Shown here: positions 20,625 to 30,976 of the stretch, in pieces | Numbering within the stretch: position 1 is the stretch's first letter | How the letters are laid out: each line of letters starts with the position of its first letter | Source of the DNA: an uncultured Marinobacter sp. | Lineage (GTDB): Bacteria; Pseudomonadota; Gammaproteobacteria; Pseudomonadales; Oleiphilaceae | Assembly: GCF_913055835.1 (NCBI RefSeq) | Contig: NZ_CAJXKQ010000013.1 | Span: 39,512-103,511, forward strand | DNA length: 64,000 nucleotides | Direction of reading: 5' to 3' | The notes under the pieces: model-generated | What the model was told of the DNA's origin: nothing | The model's input: the letters and a program-made list of their open reading frames with translations, nothing else | The model's database searches: none | Program-made: the position numbers and the translations under genes

Positions 20625-21170
20625 TTACCACTGTGCGACGTCCAGAAATCGTTCGTCCTCGAGCAGATCGACGGCCGAAAACACTTTCCAGACTTCCTCG
20701 TTGCGTTCGTAACCGCCTGAGACAAACGGTCGAACGTTTTCAGGTACGCCCTCGGGCGAATCCTTGAAACTGTCAGTCGCGAAATACTGCATGCCCAATA
20801 CACTGTCGACTACCAGCCCGCTGAAGATATCGCCCTGTTCAACAACCAGCACTCGCCGCTCCCGCTGGCTTCGGGAAGAGCGGGGGATATCGAAAAAACC
20901 GGCGAGATCAACCAGGGGCAGAAGGCGGCCACGGACATTGGCCGCGCCAAGCAGAAACGGGCGAACCCCGGGTATGTGGGTGAACCGGGGGACATGGAGA
21001 ATTTCAGTGACTTCGCCCATGGGGGCCACGTAGCGTTCACCTGCGAGAACGAAGCCGATGCCGTTCCACAGTTCAACGGCTTCCTGTTGTTCCGGCAGGC
21101 CGGCAGCCAGCGACCGGCTGCGCGCGGCGATATCCGTCAGAACGGCAAAAGGGGCGGCCTGGTCGGACAT
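20625..21170 (-). CDS. pilI: CheW-like adaptor PilI
   Basis: GERYVAPMGEVTEILHVPRFTHIPGVRPFLLGAANVRGRLLPLVDLAGFF; gene order. Confidence 0.9.
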   Translation of the reverse strand: MSDQAAPFAVLTDIAARSRSLAAGLPEQQEAVELWNGIGFVLAGERYVAPMGEVTEILHVPRFTHIPGVRPFLLGAANVRGRLLPLVDLAGFFDIPRSSRSQRERRVLVVEQGDIFSGLVVDSVLGMQYFATDSFKDSPEGVPENVRPFVSGGYERNEEVWKVFSAVDLLEDERFLDVAQW

Positions 21171-21190
21171 GCGTACTCCACGGTTGGGGA

Positions 21191-21553
21191 TCAGGCAATC
21201 AGACTGTTGATTGTTTTGATCAGGTCGTCTTCGTTAACCGGCTTGACCAGGTAACCCTTGGCGCCCTGGCGGGTGCCCCATACGCGGTCAGTTTCCTGAT
21301 CCTTGGTGGTTACGATGACCACAGGGATGGAAGCGGTTTCCGGTGCGCGGGTCAGTTGGCGAGTTGCCTGGAAGCCGTTAAGGCCGGGCATAACCACATC
21401 CATCAGAACCAGATCCGGTGTTTCGGCACGGGCCTTGGCAACACCGTCTGCGCCGTTGTCGGCGGTCAGCACTTCGTGCTGGTGCTTTTCCAGGATCGTG
21501 GAGATTTTCTTAACCTCGGTAGGGGAGTCGTCAACAATCAGAATGCGGGCCAT
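21191..21553 (-). CDS. pilH: Response regulator PilH
   Basis: MARILIVDDSPTEVKKISTIL...PDLVLMDVVMPGLNGFQATRQLTR; gene order. Confidence 0.9.
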   Translation of the reverse strand: MARILIVDDSPTEVKKISTILEKHQHEVLTADNGADGVAKARAETPDLVLMDVVMPGLNGFQATRQLTRAPETASIPVVIVTTKDQETDRVWGTRQGAKGYLVKPVNEDDLIKTINSLIA

Positions 21554-21584
21554 GGTTTCCTCAATGGTTCTTGGGTCAGCAGGT

Positions 21585-21977
21585 TTACTGTTCCGCCTGT
21601 GGGACATACTGGCGGATGGTATTGAGCAGCTCATCCTTACTGAACGGTTTGGTCAGATACTGGTCCGAGCCGACGATCCGGCCCTTGGCCTTGTCGAACA
21701 GCCCGTCCTTGCTGGAGAGCATGATAACCGGCGTCTTTTTGAAGGAGGAATTGTTCTTGATAAGTGCGCAGGTCTGGTAGCCGTCCAGGCGGGGCATCAT
21801 GATATCAACGAAAATGATATCCGGCTGGGAATCGGCAATTTTTGCAAGAGCGTCAAAGCCGTCAGTCGCGGTGATGACCTCACAGCCGACCTTTTTCAGA
21901 AGGGTTTCTGCGGTGCGACGTATGGTTTTACTGTCGTCGATCACCATGATCTTCAAATTCTCGAAGTTGTCATCCAT
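21585..21977 (-). CDS. pilG: Response regulator PilG
   Basis: LKIMVIDDSKTIRRTAETLLKKVGCEVITA...PDIIFVDIMMPRLDGYQTC; gene order. Confidence 0.9.
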   Translation of the reverse strand: MDDNFENLKIMVIDDSKTIRRTAETLLKKVGCEVITATDGFDALAKIADSQPDIIFVDIMMPRLDGYQTCALIKNNSSFKKTPVIMLSSKDGLFDKAKGRIVGSDQYLTKPFSKDELLNTIRQYVPQAEQ

Positions 21978-22274
21978 TGTCCAACTGCCTTGCGCTCAGC
22001 GACTGTCATTATTTTAAACCGGGGGTTTTAACACAAACCTTAAGGTTCTTCTATAAACCCCGCTCATTTATAGATTATCAATGGCCGGATAAAAAGTATT
22101 AGTTTGTGACCAAATGTACTTCTGCCCGCAACGTCACGTAACTGACTGAGGATTTCTCCGGATGCATTTGCAGCTCGGGTACAATACCATCTGATGTCAC
22201 AGCATAGCACTTAATGCCTGGTCCGCTCTGCAGACCGGTTCGTGTTTTTAACCCTCAGGAGTGCAGGAACGCCC

Positions 22275-23228
22275 ATGACCGTCAGACTCGGGATCGTGAT
22301 GGATCCGATTGAAGATATCCACTTCAAGAAAGACAGCTCACTGGCCATGTTGCTGGCTGCCCAGAACCGTGGCTGGGAAATCGAGTACATGGAACTGCCG
22401 GACATGTATCTTGACGGTGGCAGGGCCATGGCGCATACCCGTGATCTGACCGTCCACATGGATCCGGAAAACTGGTACAGCTTTGGCTCCAGCCAGGACC
22501 GGGCCCTTGGTGATCTGGATGTGATTCTGATGCGCAAGGACCCGCCCGTGGATCGCGAGTTCCTGATGGCCACCTATATATTGGAGGCAGCCGAGCAGCA
22601 GGGTGCCCTGGTGGTCAACCCGGCATCCACGCTTCGCGACTGCAACGAGAAGCTCTTTGCCACGCAATTCGAGGACCTGACACCACCGCTGTTGGTCAGC
22701 CGTTCGGCTACCCGGTTCCGCGAGTTCTACGCCAGACACGGCGATGTCATCATGAAGCCGGTGGACGGCATGGGTGGGCACTCAATCTTTCGTATCCGGG
22801 AGAACGACTTCAATCTGGGGGTCATCATTGAAACCCTGACCAACTATGGCTCCCATCAGGCCATGGCCCAGAAATACATTCCCGAAATCAGCGATGGAGA
22901 CAAGCGTATCCTGCTGATCGACGGTGAGCCGGTACCCTATTCCCTTGCGAGAATACCGTCCCACGGCGAGAATCGGGGCAATCTTGCCGCCGGCGGCCGG
23001 GGTGAGGGGCGGGAGCTGACCGCCCGGGATCGGGAGATCTGCGAGCGGGTTGCGCCGGTGATTAAAGAGAAGGGCCTCATTTTTGTCGGCCTGGATGTAA
23101 TCGGTGACTATCTGACCGAAATCAATGTCACCAGCCCGACCTGCATCCGGGAACTCGATGCGGCGTTCGGGATCGATATTGGTGGCCTGTTAATGGACGC
23201 AATCGCAAAACGCCTGGGCCAGGCATAA
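22275..23228 (+). CDS. gshB: Glutathione synthetase
   Basis: MTVRLGIVMDPIEDIHFKKDSSLAMLLAAQNRGWEI...MKPVDGMGGHSIFRI, GshB. Confidence 0.96.
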   Translation: MTVRLGIVMDPIEDIHFKKDSSLAMLLAAQNRGWEIEYMELPDMYLDGGRAMAHTRDLTVHMDPENWYSFGSSQDRALGDLDVILMRKDPPVDREFLMATYILEAAEQQGALVVNPASTLRDCNEKLFATQFEDLTPPLLVSRSATRFREFYARHGDVIMKPVDGMGGHSIFRIRENDFNLGVIIETLTNYGSHQAMAQKYIPEISDGDKRILLIDGEPVPYSLARIPSHGENRGNLAAGGRGEGRELTARDREICERVAPVIKEKGLIFVGLDVIGDYLTEINVTSPTCIRELDAAFGIDIGGLLMDAIAKRLGQA

Positions 23229-23276
23229 TCCGGTAATGGTAACCGGGCAGGTTTAACGACAGGATCCGTATCAGGA

Positions 23277-24143
23277 ATGGCAGTTCAGGTAAGCGACTTC
23301 GACCGGTTTTCCTTCACCCTTTTCATGGCGCTGGCGGTGCACGCCATCGTGGTACTGGGAATTACCTTTGCGCCCGAACCGCCCCGTTCCTCGGCTCAGA
23401 CCATGGAAATCACCCTTTCCCAGTTTGACGATGAGGAAGCCCCTGAGAAAGCGGACTTTCTGGCCCAGACCAGCCAGAAGGGCAGCGGTACCCAGGAAGA
23501 GGTTCGGGAAATGACCACCCCGCAACCGGCAGAGGTGAGCCAGCCTGAAGTCGCTCAGGTTCAGCCCGAGCCGCCGGCCCAGACCGAGCCCCAGCCGCGC
23601 CAGGAAAAGCAGGTGGTGCAGACCGAGAGTTCATCCAGCCAGAAGGTTCAGCAGCCTGAGGAGCGCACCAAACCGGAAAAAGAGCCCCTGCCGGTGCGGG
23701 AGAAAAAGAGCCTGATGGAACGCAGCCTGGAAATTGCCAGCCTGGAAGCGCGCTTCGATGCCCAGCAGCAGGCCTATGCCCGCAAGCCCAGGGTGATGCG
23801 CGTCACCGCGGCGTCCACGCTCAAGTCCACTAACGCCTGGTATGTCCAGAACTGGGTGAGCAAGGTAACGAGGGTGGGTAATATCAATTACCCGACCGAG
23901 GCGCGTAATGCCGGAATCTATGGCACACTGCGAATGCTGGTTTCGCTCAAGAAAGACGGCACCATTAAAGAGGTGGCCATCCTGCAGTCGTCCGGCAGCA
24001 CCGTCCTGGATGATGCTGCCATCCGTATAGTCAGGATGGCCTCACCGTTTGCACCATTTCCGGACGAAATGCGGCAAGAGGTGGATGAACTCGAAATCAT
24101 ACGTACCTGGTCCTTCCAGCGTCGGGGGCTGACATCCGGATGA
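23277..24143 (+). CDS. tonB: TonB family energy transducer
   Basis: N-terminal TM, Pro/Glu/Gln-rich linker, C-terminal NYPTEARNAGIYGTLRMLVSLKKDGTIKEVAILQSSG. Confidence 0.88.
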   Translation: MAVQVSDFDRFSFTLFMALAVHAIVVLGITFAPEPPRSSAQTMEITLSQFDDEEAPEKADFLAQTSQKGSGTQEEVREMTTPQPAEVSQPEVAQVQPEPPAQTEPQPRQEKQVVQTESSSSQKVQQPEERTKPEKEPLPVREKKSLMERSLEIASLEARFDAQQQAYARKPRVMRVTAASTLKSTNAWYVQNWVSKVTRVGNINYPTEARNAGIYGTLRMLVSLKKDGTIKEVAILQSSGSTVLDDAAIRIVRMASPFAPFPDEMRQEVDELEIIRTWSFQRRGLTSG

Positions 24144-24706
24144 CAGCATCGAAACACTCTCCCCATAGCCTGCGGCACCATTTTCTGGTGGCATCACCCT
24201 ACCTTGCGGATCCGCGTTTTCATGGCGGCGTGATTTACATCTGTGAGCATTCCGACGACGGTGCCCTGGGGTTGATGATCAATCACCCGCTGGACATCCA
24301 TCTGGGCGAGATTCTGGAACAGCTGGATCTGGCAGGGGGCGAGCTGGATCTGCCGGTATTCAGTGGTGGCCCGGTGCAGCCGGAGCGGGGCTTTGTGCTG
24401 CATCCTCCCGGAACCACCTGGCAGAACACGGCAAAGGTCACCGACGACGTCCTGCTGACTACATCCCGGGACATACTGGCAGGAATTGGCCGTGGCGAAG
24501 GCCCCGACGAATATCTGGTGGCCCTGGGCTACTCCGGCTGGAGTGAGGGCCAGCTTGAAGAGGAGCTGGGCAGTAATGCCTGGCTGACTTGCCCGGCCAC
24601 CACAGACATCCTGTTCCGAACCCCCTGGGAAGAGCGCTACAAGGCGATACTCCGGCTCATCGGCATTGACCTGAACCAGCTCAGTGAATCGGTTGGCCAT
24701 GCCTGA
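24140..24706 (+). CDS. YqgE/AlgH family protein (UPF0301)
   Basis: HHFLVASPYLADPRFHGGVIYICEHSDDGALGLMINHP...FSGGPVQPERGFVLH. Confidence 0.92.
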   Translation: MTASKHSPHSLRHHFLVASPYLADPRFHGGVIYICEHSDDGALGLMINHPLDIHLGEILEQLDLAGGELDLPVFSGGPVQPERGFVLHPPGTTWQNTAKVTDDVLLTTSRDILAGIGRGEGPDEYLVALGYSGWSEGQLEEELGSNAWLTCPATTDILFRTPWEERYKAILRLIGIDLNQLSESVGHA

Positions 24707-25130
24707 GTCAGCCAGTCATCGTGTCATGGCATTTGATTTTGGTACCCGCCGGATTGGTGTTGCCGTCGGCCAGGAATTGCTGGGCACCGGGCAGCCCGTG
24801 GCGCTGATTCCCGCCCGCGACGGTATCCCGGATTGGCAACAGATTGAATCCCTGCTCGAGGAGTGGCGCCCGGATCTGGTGGTGGTTGGTCTGCCCCTTA
24901 ATATGGACGACACCGAGAACGACATGTGTGCCAGGGCCCGCAAGTTCGGCAAACGTCTGCATGGTCGCTACCATGTGCCGGTCGAGATGGTGGATGAGCG
25001 GCTTACCAGTTTCGAGGCCAAGGGCGAGGTGATGGCCGCCGGGGGCAGTCGTGATTTTGGTCGTCACGGGGTAGATGACCGGGCGGCGGTGCTGATCCTG
25101 GAAACCTGGTTTGGTCAGCGGGAAAAATGA
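24699..25130 (+). CDS. ruvX: Putative pre-16S rRNA nuclease / Holliday junction resolvase-like YqgF
   Basis: VMAFDFGTRRIGVAVGQELLGTGQPV...VVVGLPLNMDDTEN...VDERLTS. Confidence 0.92.
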   Translation: MPESASHRVMAFDFGTRRIGVAVGQELLGTGQPVALIPARDGIPDWQQIESLLEEWRPDLVVVGLPLNMDDTENDMCARARKFGKRLHGRYHVPVEMVDERLTSFEAKGEVMAAGGSRDFGRHGVDDRAAVLILETWFGQREK

Positions 25131-25175
25131 TGCCGGTGCACGACCCAGGCCGGTTTACAAAACAGTGAGGACTGA

Positions 25176-25685
25176 ATGACGGCATTGCTTGATATTGATC
25201 AGTTGCTTGATCAGATGGAATCCGGGCTGCGCCGGGCGCTTGAGCAGCGGGGCGTCGAATCGCCGGTTCTGATCGGTATACGGACCGGTGGCGTCTGGCT
25301 GGCCGACGTGCTGAGTAAACGCCTTGGCATCGAAGAGCCCTTCGGCGAACTGGATATTTCCTTCTACCGCGATGATTTCAGCCGTATCGGCCTGAACCCC
25401 CGGGTCAAACCCTCAAGCCTGCCATTTGATACCGAGGGCCGGGACATCATCCTGATTGACGATGTCATCATGAGTGGCCGGACCATCCGCGCAGCGATGA
25501 ATGAGATCTTCGATTATGGTCGCCCAGCCAGTATCATACTGGCCACCCTGATTGACCTCGGTGCCCGGGAACTGCCCATCCAGCCGGACGTGGCTGGCAA
25601 GACAATGGCGCTGGAATCCCATCAGCGCGTCAAGCTGCGCGGCCCCGACCCGCTCCGTATTGAGCTTCAGGAAGCCGGACAATAA
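25176..25685 (+). CDS. pyrR: Bifunctional pyr operon regulator / uracil phosphoribosyltransferase
   Basis: PRTase motif DIILIDDVIMSGRTIRAAMNEIFDYGRPASIILATLIDLGARELPIQ. Confidence 0.93.
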   Translation: MTALLDIDQLLDQMESGLRRALEQRGVESPVLIGIRTGGVWLADVLSKRLGIEEPFGELDISFYRDDFSRIGLNPRVKPSSLPFDTEGRDIILIDDVIMSGRTIRAAMNEIFDYGRPASIILATLIDLGARELPIQPDVAGKTMALESHQRVKLRGPDPLRIELQEAGQ

Positions 25686-25712
25686 ACCTCCGAATCAGAT
25701 AACAGGCGACCC

Positions 25713-26726
25713 ATGACCGCGAACGACTCTTCCCCGCACCACTTGCAGCTGACCCGGGATGGTCAGTTGCGGCACTTCCTCACCCTCGACGGCCTCGACC
25801 GCGCCCTGCTGACCGACATCCTGGATACGGCAGATTCCTTTATCGAAGTCGGTGAGCGCACCATCAAGAAAGTGCCGTTGCTCCGTGGCCGGACCGTGGT
25901 GAACCTGTTTTTCGAGTCCAGTACCCGCACCCGCAGCACCTTTGAGCTGGCGGCCAAGCGCCTCTCTGCGGATGTGCTCAACCTGGATATCAGCACCTCG
26001 GCCACCTCCAAGGGCGAATCCCTGTCGGACACCCTCCTCAACCTCGAAGCCATGGCCAGTGACATGTTCGTGGTTCGCCACTCCCAGAGTGGTGCGCCGC
26101 ACTTCATTGCCGAGAGCGTGACCCCGGGAGTGGCCATTATCAACGCTGGTGACGGCCGTCACGCCCACCCGACCCAGGCTATGCTGGATATGCTCACCAT
26201 TCGCCAGCACAAGGGCCAGTTCGAGGGGCTGAAAGTCGCCATCGTCGGTGATGTGCTGCACTCGAGGGTAGCCCGTTCCCAGATTCGCGCCCTGAACGAA
26301 TTGGGCGCGGAAGAAGTTCGTGTTATAGCCCCGGGTACCCTGCTTCCCAAAGATGTGGAAAGCCTGGGCTGCACGGTGGAATACGACATGGCCCGGGGGA
26401 TGAAGGATCTGGATGTGGTGATCATGCTGCGGTTGCAGAAAGAGCGGATGGAAGGTGCGCTGCTGCCCAGCGAGCGGGAATTCTACCGGCTTTACGGCCT
26501 GAACCAGCAGAAACTGGCACTGGCTCATCCGGAATGCATTGTCATGCATCCCGGGCCGATAAACCGGGGCGTTGAAATCGAATCGGCGGTGGCCGACGGG
26601 CCACAATCGGTGATTCTGAACCAGGTTACCAATGGTATTGCCATCCGGATGGCGGTCATGTCCATGGCCATGGGTGGCCAGGTGGCCGAGCGCCAGCAGA
26701 AACTGAGTGAGAGGGACCAGGCATGA
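25713..26726 (+). CDS. pyrB: Aspartate carbamoyltransferase catalytic subunit
   Basis: [54 protein letters not shown]. Confidence 0.97.
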   Translation: MTANDSSPHHLQLTRDGQLRHFLTLDGLDRALLTDILDTADSFIEVGERTIKKVPLLRGRTVVNLFFESSTRTRSTFELAAKRLSADVLNLDISTSATSKGESLSDTLLNLEAMASDMFVVRHSQSGAPHFIAESVTPGVAIINAGDGRHAHPTQAMLDMLTIRQHKGQFEGLKVAIVGDVLHSRVARSQIRALNELGAEEVRVIAPGTLLPKDVESLGCTVEYDMARGMKDLDVVIMLRLQKERMEGALLPSEREFYRLYGLNQQKLALAHPECIVMHPGPINRGVEIESAVADGPQSVILNQVTNGIAIRMAVMSMAMGGQVAERQQKLSERDQA

Positions 26727-28027
26727 GCAGCGTCAACAATTCCGGACGCAGTCTGAAGATTACCGGAGGCCGACTGTTCGATGGTCAGGGCGCAGAACAG
26801 GCGAATACCGCACTGCTGATTCGCGATGGCCGTATTGTTGCGGTGGGCGAAGCTGCGGCCCGCGAGACGGCCGACGAGACCGTCAATGCAGAAAACGGCG
26901 TGATCACACCCGGCTTTGTGGATCTGTGCTGCAACCTCCGTGAGCCGGGCAACGGCCAGAAAGGTAACATCGCTTCGGAGACCCTTGCGGCGGCCCACGG
27001 CGGATTTACCACCGTGTGCGCCTCGCCGGAGACGTCACCGGTAAACGATTCCAGTGCCGTCACCCACCTGATCCGTGATGGTGCTGCCAGCCGTTCACCG
27101 ATCCGGGTTTTGCCTATAGGCGCCATAACCCGGGGCCTTGAGGGCGATCTGCTCAGTGATATGTCAGGACTGGCCTCAGCGGGCTGTGTCGCAGTAGGGA
27201 ATGGTTCCAGGGGCGTGCGGAATGCCCGCATTCTGCGCCGGTGCATGGCCTATGCCCAGACCTTTGGCTTGACAGTAATGTTCAGCCCCGAGAACCAGGC
27301 CCTGGCCGCTGACGGCTATGCCCACGACGGCCTGGTAACCTCTCGTTTGGGCCTGCTCGGGATTCCGGAAGTGGCGGAAACCGCCGCGGTTATGGAAATG
27401 CTGTTGCTGGCCGAGGAAACCGGGGTTCGTCTGCACCTGAGCCAGTTGTCCTGCGGTCGCAGTGTTGAAATGCTGGCCGATGCCCGTAGCCGGGGTATTG
27501 CAGTAACCGCCGATGTGGCCATGCACCAGCTGGTGTTCACCGAGGAGGCCCTGGCCGGGTTCGACAGCCGCTTCCATGTTCGGCCGCCACTGCGCAGCGA
27601 GAGCGATCGCAAGGCCCTGATAGCCGGTGTCCGGGACGGGGTGATTGATGCCATCGTCAGCCAGCATCAGCCCCACGATACCGCCGCCAAACAGGCCCCC
27701 ATGGCGGCCACCGAGCCGGGTCTGTCCAGCATCGAAAGTGTACTGTCGCTGGGTCTGGAACTGGTGGAAATGAACGAACTGGCGCTGCCTGACCTGATCC
27801 GGGCACTGACTACCGGTCCGGCCTCCGTACTTGGCCGCACGGCCCGACTCGCGGAGGGTGAAACGGCCGATATCTGCCTGTTCGATCCCGATGCCTTCTG
27901 GACACCAGGCCCGAAAACACTGGTTTCGGCCTGTCGCCATGCGCCGGTGACCGATCGCAAACTTCCGGGTGTCGTCCGGCTGACCCTCAGTGAGGGGCGA
28001 CAGGCCTGGCCCCAGTTTGCTGGCTGA
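26723..28027 (+). CDS. Dihydroorotase-like protein (pyrC', probably catalytically inactive)
   Basis: Amidohydrolase family; follows pyrB with a 4-bp overlap; HxH metal site replaced ([13 protein letters not shown]). Confidence 0.9.
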   Translation: MSSVNNSGRSLKITGGRLFDGQGAEQANTALLIRDGRIVAVGEAAARETADETVNAENGVITPGFVDLCCNLREPGNGQKGNIASETLAAAHGGFTTVCASPETSPVNDSSAVTHLIRDGAASRSPIRVLPIGAITRGLEGDLLSDMSGLASAGCVAVGNGSRGVRNARILRRCMAYAQTFGLTVMFSPENQALAADGYAHDGLVTSRLGLLGIPEVAETAAVMEMLLLAEETGVRLHLSQLSCGRSVEMLADARSRGIAVTADVAMHQLVFTEEALAGFDSRFHVRPPLRSESDRKALIAGVRDGVIDAIVSQHQPHDTAAKQAPMAATEPGLSSIESVLSLGLELVEMNELALPDLIRALTTGPASVLGRTARLAEGETADICLFDPDAFWTPGPKTLVSACRHAPVTDRKLPGVVRLTLSEGRQAWPQFAG

Positions 28028-28240
28028 TCCACTGATCCAGTCCGAAAGTGCGGCAGAGGTTGCGGAACCTCTGTCGACACCATCACAGAATCTCCCCCTT
28101 TTGCTGAAAAACCCTTGATGGCAGGCACCCGTGCCAACGTATTCTTGTAGCCGTCGCCCTATGGTCGACCAAGGAAAGCGTGGCCTGGCCGGTGCATTTG
28201 CAGACACCGGCGCCCGACAATAATAACCAGGAGTCATCCC

Positions 28241-29278
28241 GTGAAATCAGCAAACCTCCCCCAGCGGGTAGCCATGGCGGCTGCCCTCTGTGCCAGTCTG
28301 GTCTTTCCCTCAATGGGGCAGGCGCAGGCACAGAATGAGCCTCTGGAACGCAGTTTTTGCGTTTTTGACCCGGTTGGTGCCAATGGCCCCCTGTTTGCCA
28401 TCACCAAGACCTTCCAGCCGGTTGCCCTGAAAAACGGCATCAAGCTGGATCTTCGCGCCTACACCGATGAGAAGGTGGCCGCCGAGGACTTCAAGGCAGG
28501 ACAGTGCGACGCCGTTCTGCTCACCGGCACCCGTGCCCGGGAATTCAACAAGTTCACTGGCAGCCTTGAAGCCATGGGCGCTGTGCCCGGCGAAGAGGAA
28601 ATGCGCCTGCTGTACAACACGCTGAGCCAGCCCAAGGCCCGGCCGTTCCTGATTGACGGCCCCTACGAGGTGGCCGGTGTGTTTCCGGGGGGAGCCATCT
28701 ACCTGCACACCCGGGACCGCAGTATCGATTCGGTCGAGAAGTTGCAGGGCAAACGCATCGCTACCCTGGACTACGACCAGGCATCCGTGCGAATGGTTCG
28801 CCATGTGGGCGCCTCCGTGGTGGGCTCCAATTCCGCCAACTTTGCCGGCAAGTTCAATAACGGCAGCGTTGACCTCGCCTATGCACCCGCCGTCGCCTAC
28901 ACCCCTCTGGAATTGTACAAGGGCGTTCAGCCCAACGGAGCCGTGGTCAAATATGCCCTGGGGTATATGAACTTCCAGGTCATCATCCATCGGGATCGGT
29001 TCCCGGATTCTGCGGGCCAGATGGTCCGCGACCAGGCGATCAAGCGGATTGACGAGGCCTATGAAATTATCGCCCAGGCGGAGGCGGAGATTCCTTCAGA
29101 CGTCTGGATGGAATTGCCGCGGGAAGATACTGCCGAATACGACAAGATGCTGCGCAAGGTGCGGCTGTCGTTACTGGAGGACGGTGTTTACGATGAGCGG
29201 GCCATCAAGTTGATGAAAGCGATTCGCTGCCGGGTGGATGCCACCCGTTCCGAGTGCGCCTCTGTCGCCGGCACCTGA
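28241..29278 (+). CDS. Putative periplasmic solute-binding protein (TRAP-associated type)
   Basis: Signal peptide (ALCASLVFPSMGQAQA); GVFPGGAIYLHTRDRSIDSVEKLQGKRIATLDYDQASVRMVRHVGAS is SBP-like; upstream of a TRAP-type permease. Confidence 0.65.
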   Translation: MKSANLPQRVAMAAALCASLVFPSMGQAQAQNEPLERSFCVFDPVGANGPLFAITKTFQPVALKNGIKLDLRAYTDEKVAAEDFKAGQCDAVLLTGTRAREFNKFTGSLEAMGAVPGEEEMRLLYNTLSQPKARPFLIDGPYEVAGVFPGGAIYLHTRDRSIDSVEKLQGKRIATLDYDQASVRMVRHVGASVVGSNSANFAGKFNNGSVDLAYAPAVAYTPLELYKGVQPNGAVVKYALGYMNFQVIIHRDRFPDSAGQMVRDQAIKRIDEAYEIIAQAEAEIPSDVWMELPREDTAEYDKMLRKVRLSLLEDGVYDERAIKLMKAIRCRVDATRSECASVAGT

Positions 29279-29318
29279 AGGGAGTTGATGAGGCCCGCAG
29301 ATGCGGGCCTGTGCCTGA

Positions 29319-29591
29319 CTAGCGGATTTCGTCTTTCAGGGCCTTCCCGGCCTTGAAGCCGACGGTTTTGCTGGCTGGAATGCGAATGGTCTCGCCGGTT
29401 TGCGGGTTGCGTCCGTCCCGCGCCTCGCGGCTGCGGATATTGAAGGTGCCAAAGCCGATCAGGGTGACATCTTCGCCCCGGGAGGCGGCGGCCGATACCT
29501 GGTCGGTAAACGCGGTAATCACTTCGCTGGCCTTGTCTCGGGTCAGGCCGGTGCGGTCGGCAATGGCCGCGGCGAGTTCAGGTTTACGCAT
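29319..29591 (-). CDS. hupB: HU family DNA-binding protein
   Basis: MRKPELAAAIADRTGLTRDKASEVI...GFGTFNIRSREARDGRNPQTGETIRIPASKTVGFKAGKALKD. Confidence 0.9.
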   Translation of the reverse strand: MRKPELAAAIADRTGLTRDKASEVITAFTDQVSAAASRGEDVTLIGFGTFNIRSREARDGRNPQTGETIRIPASKTVGFKAGKALKDEIR

Positions 29592-29885
29592 CGGATACTC
29601 CTTTTATTGTATTTCTGTTGTTTGGCTCTCTGTCCTGGCCGGAATCACAACGACTCACGGTTGCTCCAATCTATAGTGGCTCCCGACGCATTGTGCAAAC
29701 CCCCGTCAGCAATGGTGTGTTTCATTTAGCGTCATTTGCGGCATCGGTCGCATAAAAACCGCGATTCGTGGGCCATAATGCGTGTCTGGTTACAGTCTGT
29801 AACAAACCGGATCCTCCGTCAGAGTCTGGCCCGTGAGATTGCAGCAGGACTGCTTCAGAACAAAAACGCAAAAGGTGAAGAAGGT

Positions 29886-30950
29886 ATGACCCATTTCCGG
29901 AATCCCTCCCGCACGGCGCTTTTTACAGTGCGCGGTGCCCGTAATCTGGTGGCAGCTCTCTTGGCCAGTGTGGCCCTGAGTGGTTGTGGTGTGGTCAATC
30001 ACATGATTTACAAGACTACTGGCGATGTGATGCAGGGCTTCTCCCGGAATCACACGGTACCCTTTTTGATGGAGAGCAATGACCTGGCCATGGGGTGCGC
30101 CATGAGTGAGGCGACCGCGCCATTGCTGATGTCCTTCGGTCGAGTCACCAATGAGCCGGACCAGCTGGCGGTCATGCTCTACCTGTCTGCCGGCGGCTGT
30201 GCCGAGGAAGAGGCCAGGGAACACGAGTTGGCCGCACTTGCCGCCCTGCACGGCATGAACGGGAATGCCGCCGAAGATGCCATGATCCGCCAGAAACGGG
30301 CCCATACGGTTGCTGCCCGGCGTTATTACACCGCGTGGCAACACCACAATGCCCATTACGGCAACCCCGCCGACGGCGAGTGCCCCGATTTCGATGATGA
30401 CATGGATGAGTTTATCTACATGGCCGGCCTGCTGTCCGGTCTTCAGGCCCTGAACGCCCAGATTCAGTCCACCTCCTCCATTGGCGTGCCTGCCAACGTT
30501 GGTTCCATTGCCGCGCGGGCCACGAGCTGTCTTGATAATGAGAAATGGTGGGGCGCGCCCATGGCTCTGAGAGCAACGGTCTGGGCCATGATCCCGGGCG
30601 CTCAGCCAGCGGGAGAGGATGCCTTTGAGCGGCTCGCCATTGCTGGCGAACAGGGTGATGCCGCCGGTGTTCGTTTGCCCCACGTATTCCACGCCATCGC
30701 GGCTCTGAACAAGGGTGACGAAGCGATGGTACGGGACGTGATTCGGGAACACGCTGAATCTGTCGAGAATACGCCGGCCAATGAGGACTGGCGATTTGTA
30801 GACGCCATGGCAACCGATATGATCGTCGCGGTGTCTGATCGTCTGTGGGTCGAGAACACCGGGCATCGTACGCCCATGGGCCAGCTCGGCACCTTCTGGG
30901 ATGACCAGCGGGAAGAGGTCGAAACCATGGATCTGGACGATCTGCTGTAA
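29886..30950 (+). CDS. Hypothetical lipoprotein, possibly an accessory of the adjacent TRAP-like transporter
   Basis: Lipobox-like LLASVALSGCG; lies between the solute-binding protein and permease genes. Confidence 0.55.
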   Translation: MTHFRNPSRTALFTVRGARNLVAALLASVALSGCGVVNHMIYKTTGDVMQGFSRNHTVPFLMESNDLAMGCAMSEATAPLLMSFGRVTNEPDQLAVMLYLSAGGCAEEEAREHELAALAALHGMNGNAAEDAMIRQKRAHTVAARRYYTAWQHHNAHYGNPADGECPDFDDDMDEFIYMAGLLSGLQALNAQIQSTSSIGVPANVGSIAARATSCLDNEKWWGAPMALRATVWAMIPGAQPAGEDAFERLAIAGEQGDAAGVRLPHVFHAIAALNKGDEAMVRDVIREHAESVENTPANEDWRFVDAMATDMIVAVSDRLWVENTGHRTPMGQLGTFWDDQREEVETMDLDDLL

Positions 30951-30976
30951 CCACTCCCTACCCAGAGTAATCAGTT

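Noticed and set aside
29290-29311. Hairpin AGGCCCGCAgATGCGGGCCT between the solute-binding protein gene and hupB
   Set aside because: Good stem but no T-tail on either strand; may be a weak bidirectional terminator, not reported as a feature.
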